A DNA stretch of 11,090 nt from Spirochaetota bacterium (GTDB lineage Bacteria > Spirochaetota > Spirochaetia > DSM-27196 > PWMO01), in the NCBI GenBank assembly GCA_009908925.1, contig JAAAOH010000172.1:1-11090 (forward strand), written 5' to 3'. The notes beneath the pieces were generated by a model. It had not been told where the DNA came from. It made no database searches and was given only the letters and a program-made list of their open reading frames with translations. The translations under genes were made by a program, and so were the position numbers. Of this stretch, positions 1-7,108 are shown piece after piece (position 1 is the first letter of the stretch; every line of letters starts with the position of its first letter).

Positions 1-30
1 ACTCCGCGCAGCAACGAAGGGAGCGGGAGA

Positions 31-900
31 ATGCCCTCAAAGGCGAAACCGGTCTACGTATACTACCCGGATAACCTGGGCGAGTTCCTGCAGCTCAGGC
101 GGCGCAAACCGGATGCGCTCGTCTACGCGGGCGGCACGTATATCCTGAAAGGTACCGAAACCCGCCTCGTCCCCCTCCCGCAGGAGGTCATCTCCCTGCA
201 GTGGGTGGAAGAGCTCAAACGCGTCTCGCGCACCGACCGCTACGTGGAGCTCGGAGCAGGATGCTCGCTCGCCCGCATCGTCGAGGTGGGGCGCAATGTG
301 CTGCCGGGAAGCTTCGTGCAGGCCTTCTCCACTGTTGCGCCGATGGGGGTGATATCGCTGGCGACGATCGGCGGCAACCTCAGTGTCGAGGACCATGTGT
401 TGAGCTCCTACCCTCTCATACTTGCCGCCGATAGCCGAATCGAGCTGCGCCGCCACGGAAATGCGCGATGGATTCCGGCCGGGCGCCTCCGCGACGAGCG
501 GGGGCAGCTAACCTTCGAGTCCGGCGAGATCATAAGTCGCATCCGTGTGCCGCTGGAAACCTGGAACGTACAGGTATTCGCGAGTTTCGGACGGCCCTAC
601 ATATGGGAGAGCGAGCCGGTGGTCTTCGCCGGGCTTGCGAAGACCGATACCGGCGTGGTCGATGACTTCCGTATGGTGTTCTCCGCGCACGGCCGCATCC
701 TGTTCCGCAATCGGGAGCTCGAGGCCGAGCTGGTCGGCCGGCGGGCACCGCTTCCCGCCCGGGAGGCCCAGAGCTTCATCCGCAGGCTCGAGGGGCTTCT
801 CGCCGAGACGACATCTTCGGCAGGTTCCCGGCTCTCGAGCCTGCAGCGCCGCCGGGTCCTCGGCTCGGCGCGGCGCATGATCGCTCGATTCTCCGGGTAG
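31..900 (+). CDS. FAD-binding subunit of a molybdopterin (xanthine/CO) dehydrogenase-type enzyme
   Basis: Predicted flavoprotein subunit (CoxM/XdhB/CutM class) that in this family binds FAD and passes electrons between the iron-sulfur subunit and an acceptor in a cytoplasmic molybdenum hydroxylase. Seen in the 289-residue product: AGGT at residues 33-36 and ATIGGN at 111-116, the two flavin-contacting motifs of the molybdopterin dehydrogenase FAD-binding fold, followed by LILAADSRIEL (129-139). Residues from about 175 to the end would form the CO dehydrogenase flavoprotein C-terminal domain. Length is normal for the family (roughly 260-330). ATG 31 has AAGGGAG at 17-23 with a 7-base spacer; the frame is open back to base 1, so an earlier start cannot be excluded. 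The molybdenum and [2Fe-2S] partners are not visible and may lie upstream, so the substrate (purine, CO or another) cannot be told. No T-rich terminator follows; there is only a GC hairpin at 906-924. Confidence 0.8.
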   Translation: MPSKAKPVYVYYPDNLGEFLQLRRRKPDALVYAGGTYILKGTETRLVPLPQEVISLQWVEELKRVSRTDRYVELGAGCSLARIVEVGRNVLPGSFVQAFSTVAPMGVISLATIGGNLSVEDHVLSSYPLILAADSRIELRRHGNARWIPAGRLRDERGQLTFESGEIISRIRVPLETWNVQVFASFGRPYIWESEPVVFAGLAKTDTGVVDDFRMVFSAHGRILFRNRELEAELVGRRAPLPAREAQSFIRRLEGLLAETTSSAGSRLSSLQRRRVLGSARRMIARFSG

Positions 901-963
901 AGCGCCGCCGGTCGGGCGCCGGCGCGCGCACGTCCCAACACGCATCTTGATACCCCATCAATG

Positions 964-992
964 TGGACACCGCCTCCCAACTCGGATATAGT
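964..992 (+). promoter_or_regulatory. Probable sigma-70 promoter of dnaE
   Basis: TGGACA (964-969) and TATAGT (987-992) each match the -35 and -10 consensus at five of six bases and are separated by exactly 17 bases. Transcription would begin near base 999, right before the ribosome binding site at 1001-1007, giving an untranslated leader of only about 15 bases. This is sequence matching only; no transcript data are available. Confidence 0.6.
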
Positions 993-1000
993 AACTCAGC

Positions 1001-1007
1001 AGGGAGG
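1001..1007 (+). promoter_or_regulatory. Ribosome binding site that decides the dnaE start
   Basis: AGGGAGG lies six bases before GTG 1014. The reading frame also reaches an earlier GTG at 963, but that codon lies upstream of the predicted transcription start and has no Shine-Dalgarno sequence. The extra 17 residues it would add match nothing expected at a DnaE N-terminus. Confidence 0.8.
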
Positions 1008-1013
1008 GACCGC

Positions 1014-4000
1014 GTGGGCTCGTTCGTTCACCTGCACGTACATTCCGATTACAGCCTTCTGAAGGGGGCGGCAAGCATCCCGAAGCTGGTCAAGCGTGCG
1101 AAAGAGCTCGGCATGGAGCATCTCGCCCTGACCGACGACGGAAACATGTTCGGCGCTCTCGAGTTCTACAAGGCATGCAGGGCAGAGGACATAAACCCCA
1201 TCATCGGCTACGACGCCTATGTCGCGGCGGAGTCCCGCACGACCCGCACGACCGGTGACCGTCCGTTTCGGCTCGTGCTGCTCGCAACAAGCACCACCGG
1301 CTACAAGAACCTTCTCGCGCTGAGCTCCATCGCCTACACCGAGGGCTTCTACTACAAGCCTCGCATCGACAAAGAGATCCTGGCCCGGTATGCCGAAGAC
1401 CTCATCGGCATGAGCGGCACCCTTTCGGGCGAAATCCCGGGGCTGCTGCGGAAGAACCGCTACGAGGAGGCGCGTGACGCCGCGGTGTGGTACCGGGAAG
1501 CCCTCGGCGAGGGGAACTTCTACCTGGAGCTCCTCGATCACGGGCTGCCCGAACAGAAGACCATCAATGAAGGGCTCGTGCGAATATCGGAGGAAACCGG
1601 TATTCCGCTGGTTGCGGCAAACGACACCCACTATGTCGCCCGTGAGGACGCCAACGCCCAGGATGTGCTCATGTGCATCGGGTCGGGCAAGAAGAAGAAC
1701 GACCCGGCCCGTTTCAAGTTCTCCTCCGACGAGTTCTACCTCAAGAGCGCAGAGGAGATGGCCGAGCTCTTCAGCTGGGCCCCGCAGGCCCTCGACGCGA
1801 CAAAGAGCATCGCGGATCGCTGCCGCATCGAGGTCGATCTCCCCGGCCCCCGCTTCCCCGACTACGAGATCCCGAAAGAGTACGAGGGCCCCGAGGATTA
1901 CCTCACTCACCTCACATACGAGGGACTCGCCGAGCGCTACAACCCGGTCACCGACGACCTGAAAGAGCGCGTCGACTACGAGCTCTCGGTCATCACGTCG
2001 ATGGGCTTCACGGGCTACTTTCTTATCGTATGGGATTTCATCGCCTTTGCGCGTGGTCGCGACATTCCCGTGGGGCCGGGGCGCGGATCCGGCGCGGGAT
2101 CGCTCGTCGCCTACTCCCTTCGCATTACCGATATCGATCCCATCAAGTACAATCTGCTCTTCGAGCGTTTTCTCAACCCCGACCGCAACTCCATGCCTGA
2201 CTTCGATATCGACTTCTGCTACGAGCGCCGGGGCGAGGTGATCGAGTACGTCAACGAGAAGTACGGACGGGAGAAGGTCGGGCAGATCATCACCTTCGGT
2301 ACCCTGAAGGCTCGCGCGGTGATCCGAGACGTCGCCCGCGTGCTCGACCTCTCCTTTGCCGAGGCGGATGAGATCGCCAAGAAGATCCCCGAGGGCCCGA
2401 AGGTGAAACTGAAAAAGGTTCTCGAGTCCGAGCCCGAGCTCAAGGCCGTGCGCGAGCGCGGCGGAGTCTACGAGGAGCTCCTCGAGGTCAGCCTCAAGCT
2501 CGAGGGTCTTCATCGCCACGCCTCCACCCACGCGGCCGGCATCGTTATCGGGCAGAAGCCGTTGACCGAGTACGTCCCCCTCTATCGCGACCCCAAGACC
2601 GGCTCCATCTCCACGCAGTACACCATGGAGCTTCTCGAAGAGTGCGGTCTCGTCAAGATGGACTTCCTCGGTCTGAAAACCCTCACTCTCATCGAGCACA
2701 CCGAAGAGCTCATCCGAAAACGCGGAGTCGATTTCGACATCGAGGCGATCCCCGAGGACGACGGGCCCACCTTCCGGCTGCTCGGCGAGGGAAAGAGTGC
2801 GGCGATCTTCCAGTTCGAGAGCCAGGGGATGCAGAACATTCTCAAGAGCGCCCAGCCGGCGCGCATCGAGGACCTCATCGCCCTGAACGCACTCTACCGA
2901 CCCGGCCCGATGGAGAACATCGATCAGTTCGTAAACTCGAAACACGGCCGTGAGGCCATCACCTATCCCCTCCCCGAGCTCGAGCCCATTCTCGAGGAGA
3001 CCTACGGGGTCATCGTGTACCAGGAGCAGGTGATGGAGATTGCCCGGCGCGTGGCCGGCTTTTCCCTCGGCCAGGCCGACATTCTCAGGCGCGCCATGGG
3101 AAAAAAGAAGGTCTCGGAGATGGAGAAGATGAAGAAGGACTTCATCGCCGGTGCCGTCTCCACGGGCTTCTCCGAGAAGCAGGCCAACGCCATCTTCGAG
3201 CTCCTCGAACCCTTTGCCGGCTACGGATTCAACAAGTCCCACGCCGCCGCCTACTCCGTCCTGGCCTACAAGACCGCCTTCCTCAAAGCCAACTACCCCG
3301 TCGAGTTCATGGCGGCCAATCTCACGAACGAAATCAACAACCCCAAGACCTTCGCGTGGTACATGGAAGAGACGCGCGACATGGGGATCGAGATACTCGC
3401 CCCGGACGTCAACCGCAGCGAGCGCTACTTCAGCGTCGCCGAGGGCAAGGTGGTGTTCGGCCTCATGGGGATCAAGAACGTCGGATCATCGGCGGTGACC
3501 GAGATTCTCGAGCAGCGCGAGGCCGAAGGACCCTACGGGAACTTCGACGAGTTTCTCGAGCGGGTCGATCCGAAAGTCGTGAACCGCAAGGTCGTCGAGG
3601 TGATGATTCAGGCCGGCGTCTTCGACTGCCTCGGCGAGACCCGCGCGACGCTGCTCCATAACATCGACATCTTCGTCGAGCGGGCCGCCCGCAAACACGA
3701 AAGCAAGAAGTACGGACAGACATCGCTGTTCGAGAGCTCGGAGGAGCAGCTCGACGATGCGCAGATCGAGCGCCACGCGGAGCTTCCCTACGCCGAGCGC
3801 CTGCGGTTCGAACGTGAGAACCTCGGCTTCTACTTCTCGGGCCACCCCATGGACGAGTATCGCACCCGCTGGGAGGAGACGGTTGCCGTCGACATCTCCC
3901 GTCCGGACAGGGTGAGCTTCGACCGTATCTACAATCTTCTCGGGCTGCTCAAAGGGCTGCGGGTCATTCAGACCCGTCGAGGCGGCAACATGGCCTTCGC

Positions 4001-4418
4001 GCAACTCGAGGACTACAACGGCACCGTGGAGTGCGTGTTCTTCGACGAGGCTTACACCGCTGCGCGCGACCGCCTGCAGGAGGATGCCGTGCTCGGCCTG
4101 CTGGGCAAATTCGACGAGCGCCGGGGCCGAATACAGTTCGTCGTGGAAGAAGTCCGCGCGCCCGAGGACCTCGAGGAAAAGGATGCCGCCGAGGTACACA
4201 TCAGGCTCGACGAGGATATCGCCCGGCAGGAAGACCTCTACCGGCTTCGCGCCTTTCTCTTCGAGCACTCGGGTCCGAGCAAGGTCTATCTGCATCTCGG
4301 AGTCAACGGCAGGGAGTCGGTGATCCGCGCTTCCTCCCAGTTGACGGTATCTTCGAAACAGAAGACCTTGGAGAAGATCCGCTCCCAGGATCACGTTCTC
4401 GACGTCTGGAAGCAATAG
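1014..4418 (+). CDS. dnaE: DNA polymerase III subunit alpha (replicative polymerase)
   Basis: Catalytic subunit of the chromosomal replicase, 1134 residues from GTG 1014 (E. coli DnaE is 1160). Domains in order: PHP (1 to about 280), starting with VHLHVHSDYS as DnaE proteins do; C-family polymerase core with catalytic aspartates D396 and D398 in PDFDIDF and the third in KMDFLGLKT (D550); fingers and helix-hairpin-helix part with GYGFNKSHAAAY (about 739-750); internal beta-clamp binding motif QTSLF (902-906), the place of E. coli QADMF; OB fold (about 975-1012) and C-terminal tau-binding region. The PHP metal site is largely lost: H8, H10, D204 and H206 remain, but positions normally D, H, E, H and C are K17, D42, D67, R86 and T136. 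PHP proofreading is therefore unlikely, and a separate DnaQ-type exonuclease is expected elsewhere. Own promoter at 964-992; first gene of the dnaE-yggT-recG-rsmD block. Ends in a duplicated 14-bp unit. Confidence 0.97.
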   Translation: MGSFVHLHVHSDYSLLKGAASIPKLVKRAKELGMEHLALTDDGNMFGALEFYKACRAEDINPIIGYDAYVAAESRTTRTTGDRPFRLVLLATSTTGYKNLLALSSIAYTEGFYYKPRIDKEILARYAEDLIGMSGTLSGEIPGLLRKNRYEEARDAAVWYREALGEGNFYLELLDHGLPEQKTINEGLVRISEETGIPLVAANDTHYVAREDANAQDVLMCIGSGKKKNDPARFKFSSDEFYLKSAEEMAELFSWAPQALDATKSIADRCRIEVDLPGPRFPDYEIPKEYEGPEDYLTHLTYEGLAERYNPVTDDLKERVDYELSVITSMGFTGYFLIVWDFIAFARGRDIPVGPGRGSGAGSLVAYSLRITDIDPIKYNLLFERFLNPDRNSMPDFDIDFCYERRGEVIEYVNEKYGREKVGQIITFGTLKARAVIRDVARVLDLSFAEADEIAKKIPEGPKVKLKKVLESEPELKAVRERGGVYEELLEVSLKLEGLHRHASTHAAGIVIGQKPLTEYVPLYRDPKTGSISTQYTMELLEECGLVKMDFLGLKTLTLIEHTEELIRKRGVDFDIEAIPEDDGPTFRLLGEGKSAAIFQFESQGMQNILKSAQPARIEDLIALNALYRPGPMENIDQFVNSKHGREAITYPLPELEPILEETYGVIVYQEQVMEIARRVAGFSLGQADILRRAMGKKKVSEMEKMKKDFIAGAVSTGFSEKQANAIFELLEPFAGYGFNKSHAAAYSVLAYKTAFLKANYPVEFMAANLTNEINNPKTFAWYMEETRDMGIEILAPDVNRSERYFSVAEGKVVFGLMGIKNVGSSAVTEILEQREAEGPYGNFDEFLERVDPKVVNRKVVEVMIQAGVFDCLGETRATLLHNIDIFVERAARKHESKKYGQTSLFESSEEQLDDAQIERHAELPYAERLRFERENLGFYFSGHPMDEYRTRWEETVAVDISRPDRVSFDRIYNLLGLLKGLRVIQTRRGGNMAFAQLEDYNGTVECVFFDEAYTAARDRLQEDAVLGLLGKFDERRGRIQFVVEEVRAPEDLEEKDAAEVHIRLDEDIARQEDLYRLRAFLFEHSGPSKVYLHLGVNGRESVIRASSQLTVSSKQKTLEKIRSQDHVLDVWKQ

Positions 4419-4432
4419 GCTGGAAGCAATAG
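4406..4432. repeat. Tandem 14-bp duplication across the dnaE stop codon
   Basis: CTGGAAGCAATAG occurs at 4406-4418 and again at 4420-4432, a 14-base period with only the last base of the unit differing (G, then A). The first copy encodes the last DnaE residues (W-K-Q) and the TAG stop; the second lies in the gap before yggT. It looks like a recent replication-slippage duplication. Confidence 0.85.
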
Positions 4433-4450
4433 ACACACCCGGAGGGCTAC

Positions 4451-5041
4451 ATGCTGCAGGATATCATGCGCTTCATTTCGACCGCCATCGCGATCTACAT
4501 GCTCATCATCTTCATCCGCATCGTCATGACGTGGGTGCAGGGCGCCCAATACGGCCGCGCGATGCAGATCATTTCGAGCATAACCGACCCGTATCTCAAT
4601 ATGTTCCGGGGCATACGGGCGCTGCAGATCGGCCACGTCGATTTCTCGCCGGTCGTCGCGATCATCTCCCTGTCGATCCTGAGCAACATCACGACGCAGA
4701 TCGCCTACGCAGGTTCGGTAACCTTCGGGCGCGTGCTCGCGTTCACGCTGTCGGCGGTGGCATCGGCGTTCTTTTTCTTCGTCACGCTCTTTCTGATCCT
4801 GACGGCCGTCCGGCTCCTCGGCATCTGGTTCGGGGCGAACAGCACCGGTCGCTTCTGGATCACCCTCGATCGCCTCCTGCAACCGCTGACCTTTCGCCTG
4901 CTCGAGCGCTTCGGCCGCAGTGAGAGCATGACCTACCCGCAGGCGCTGCTGGCGTTCGGCATCACGCTTCTCGCGATTCTGCTGCTCGGCAGGTACCTCG
5001 TCACCCTCGCCATCACCGGGCTCGTTCAGATTCCGTTCTGA
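4451..5041 (+). CDS. YggT-family integral membrane protein (two YggT domains)
   Basis: A 196-residue inner-membrane protein with two tandem YggT domains, the same arrangement and nearly the length of E. coli YggT (about 188). Hydrophobic segments lie near residues 8-28, 66-86, 98-122 and 163-188. The first domain carries the family signature TDPYLNMFRGI (45-55) followed by a VDFSPVVA stretch (63-70); the second has the weaker equivalent LDRLLQPLTFRLLERF (139-154) before its last membrane segment. The biochemical role of the family is unsettled; relatives have been linked to osmotic tolerance in bacteria and to organelle or nucleoid organisation and division-related processes (YlmG in cyanobacteria and chloroplasts). 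ATG 4451 has GGAGGG at 4441-4446. It sits 32 bp after dnaE, and its TGA stop overlaps the recG start by one base (TGATG), so it is almost certainly cotranscribed. Why such a gene lies between two DNA-metabolism genes is not known. Confidence 0.85.
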   Translation: MLQDIMRFISTAIAIYMLIIFIRIVMTWVQGAQYGRAMQIISSITDPYLNMFRGIRALQIGHVDFSPVVAIISLSILSNITTQIAYAGSVTFGRVLAFTLSAVASAFFFFVTLFLILTAVRLLGIWFGANSTGRFWITLDRLLQPLTFRLLERFGRSESMTYPQALLAFGITLLAILLLGRYLVTLAITGLVQIPF

Positions 5042-7104
5042 TGCTCCTCTCGGAGTTGACCGGGTCGGTGCAGCGACTGCGCGGCGTCGGGCCGGCGGTC
5101 GCGCAGGCACTCGAGAAGCTCGAGATCACCACCGTCCGTGATCTCCTACTCCACGTACCGCGCAGCTACGAGAACAGAAAGGACCCGGCGCCCCTCACCG
5201 AAGCCTTCAACGGACGCACCGTCAACACGGTCGCCGAAGTCCTCGCGCACGACTATGTCGGCCCCCCGAACCGCCGCACGCTCAAAGTCTACGTCCGCGA
5301 CGACTCTCATACGGCCTCGCTCGCCTGCTTCGGTCGGAACTTCCTGGCACGAAAACTGCCGCCGGGGCAGAAGATCTACCTCACCGGCGCGTTTCAGTAC
5401 CGCTTCGGCGAGCTCACCGCTTCGGCATTCGAGTTCGAGCCCTACGGCGTTGAGCCCCGCGCCTTCGGCATGATACTGCCGGTGTACGGGCTCACCGAGG
5501 GCATAACCCAGCACGGGCTGCGAAAGATCATGCGGACCGCCCTCGCCGATGCCCGCCACATCGAGGATGAAGTGCCCGAGGCCCTGCGCCGCCGCCACGC
5601 GCTCCTCCCCCGGCGGCATGCCGTACAGGTAGTTCACTTCCCCGGGTCCATGCAGGAGGCGGAGGATGCCCGACGGAGCCTCGCCTTCGATGAGCTCTTC
5701 GTGTTTCAGGCGGTCGTCGCCCGCCGCGTGGTCGAGCGAAACGCCGGCGCCCGGGCCCCCAAGGCGCTGCCGCGCAATCTGCTGAATCGGCTCGTGCGCT
5801 CGTTGCCCTTCTCGCTGACTCCCGACCAGAAGACCACCGTAGAGGAGATTCTCGCCGACCTCGGCGCTGCGCGGCCCATGGCCCGCCTCCTCCAGGGTGA
5901 TGTCGGCTCGGGCAAAACCCTCGTCGCATTCCTCGCAGCCCTGCCCTACGTGGAGCTCGGCTACCAGGTCGCCTTCGTTGCCCCGACGGAGCTCCTCGCG
6001 AAACAGCATGCGGAGAATGCGGCATCTCTCCTCGAGCCGCTCGGCGTGCGACTTGCCTTTCTCTCCGGCGCGGTCAAGGGGGCCGCGCGGGCGCCGCTTC
6101 TCGAGGCGGTTGGCGCCGGCGACGTGGATATCGTTGTCGGCACCCACGCGGTGTTCACCGAGCAGGTCGAGTTCCGCGATCTGCGCCTCGTCATCATTGA
6201 CGAGCAGCACCGCTTCGGGGTCCGCCAGCGCGAGCTTCTCGTCGCGAAGGGGACGCAGCAGGACGGCGGTCGACCGGACGTACTGCTCATGACCGCGACG
6301 CCCATCCCCCGCACGCTCGCGCTGACCGTCTTCGGCGACATGGACACCTCTGTCATCCGCACCATGCCCCCGGGGCGCAAACCGGTTCGCACCCATCTCG
6401 CCCGGCAGGAGAACGAGCAGAAGGTATACGAGCGGGTGCGACAGGAGCTCTCAGCCGGCCGGCAGGCCTACTTCGTGTACCCGCTCGTGCGGGAGTCGGA
6501 GAAGCTTTCCCTGCGCGACGCGGAGGGAATGTACGAGCGGCTCGCCCGCGAGGTCTTTCCGGAGTTCCGGCTGGCGCTCATCCACTCGCGGGTCCCCGAG
6601 GAGGATAAGGTCGAGCGCATGGAACGATTCACGCGTGGTGAGGTTGATGCTCTCGTCGCCACGAGCGTTGTGGAGGTCGGCGTGGACGTTGCAAACGCCA
6701 CCTGCCTCGTCGTCGAGCACGCCGAGCGCTTCGGTCTTGCCGCCCTCCACCAGCTGCGGGGCCGCGTCGGGCGCGGGGCGCATCAGTCCTACGCCTTCTT
6801 CGTCTACGACGATGCGCTTACAGAGGAGGGGAAGCAGAGGCTTCGCGTTCTCTATGAGAATACCGACGGGTTCGCCATTGCCGAGGAGGACCTGAAGATT
6901 CGCGGACCGGGAGAGCTCACCGGTACGAGACAGGCCGGCTACGTGAGATTCCGGGTAGCCGAGCTTGCGCGTGACATGGATCTCATGAATGCGGCGCGCA
7001 CCGACGCCTTCGATATCCTCGAGCGCGACCCGGCCCTCGAGGCCGAAAGCCACAAGACCCTGCGTCGGGCGGTTGATCTCGCCCAGGCCGAGCTCGGGAG
7101 GTAG
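5041..7104 (+). CDS. recG: ATP-dependent DNA helicase RecG
   Basis: Double-strand DNA translocase that remodels stalled forks, R-loops and Holliday junctions in the cytoplasm. The 687 residues are close to E. coli RecG (693). In order: N-terminal helical part with LRGVGPAVAQALEKL (14-28); the OB-fold wedge domain that splits the fork; helicase lobe 1 with Walker A GDVGSGKT (286-293), the DEQH box (387-390) and the MTATPIPRTLAL motif III region (around 418-429); lobe 2 with motif VI QLRGRVGRG (571-579); and the TRG-type segment GPGELTGTRQAG that couples ATP use to movement. All catalytic motifs are intact. ATG 5041 overlaps the yggT stop (TGATG) and has no clear Shine-Dalgarno of its own, so translation probably depends on ribosomes finishing yggT. 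Followed by rsmD after 4 bp. Confidence 0.97.
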   Translation: MLLSELTGSVQRLRGVGPAVAQALEKLEITTVRDLLLHVPRSYENRKDPAPLTEAFNGRTVNTVAEVLAHDYVGPPNRRTLKVYVRDDSHTASLACFGRNFLARKLPPGQKIYLTGAFQYRFGELTASAFEFEPYGVEPRAFGMILPVYGLTEGITQHGLRKIMRTALADARHIEDEVPEALRRRHALLPRRHAVQVVHFPGSMQEAEDARRSLAFDELFVFQAVVARRVVERNAGARAPKALPRNLLNRLVRSLPFSLTPDQKTTVEEILADLGAARPMARLLQGDVGSGKTLVAFLAALPYVELGYQVAFVAPTELLAKQHAENAASLLEPLGVRLAFLSGAVKGAARAPLLEAVGAGDVDIVVGTHAVFTEQVEFRDLRLVIIDEQHRFGVRQRELLVAKGTQQDGGRPDVLLMTATPIPRTLALTVFGDMDTSVIRTMPPGRKPVRTHLARQENEQKVYERVRQELSAGRQAYFVYPLVRESEKLSLRDAEGMYERLAREVFPEFRLALIHSRVPEEDKVERMERFTRGEVDALVATSVVEVGVDVANATCLVVEHAERFGLAALHQLRGRVGRGAHQSYAFFVYDDALTEEGKQRLRVLYENTDGFAIAEEDLKIRGPGELTGTRQAGYVRFRVAELARDMDLMNAARTDAFDILERDPALEAESHKTLRRAVDLAQAELGR
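7096..7101 (+). promoter_or_regulatory. Ribosome binding site that decides the rsmD start
   Basis: GGGAGG, seven bases before ATG 7109, lies within the last codons of recG. The frame is open upstream to an ATG at 6989, but those 40 extra residues lie inside recG in another frame and resemble nothing in RsmD. The family N-terminus (MRVTGGEYGGR) begins exactly at 7109. Confidence 0.85.
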
Positions 7105-7108
7105 GTTG

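Noticed and set aside
3..74. A possible C-terminal end of an upstream gene in frame 3, closing with TAA at 72-74
   Set aside because: It would overlap the FAD-binding gene by about 44 bp, and only 23 codons are visible with no recognisable motif. The upstream gene may equally end before base 1.
906..924. GC-rich inverted repeat (CGCCGG/CCGGCG) after the FAD-binding gene as a terminator
   Set aside because: The stem is short, no T run follows, and such repeats are expected by chance in DNA this GC-rich.
996..3242. A 748-codon open frame on the reverse strand opposite dnaE, with similar long antisense frames opposite recG and opposite the end of dnaE
   Set aside because: The forward proteins are unmistakable, and the antisense translations show no family motif and have repetitive Leu/Glu/Asp/Val composition. 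This is the usual shadow of GC-biased codon use (NNC/NNG) in GC-rich genes.
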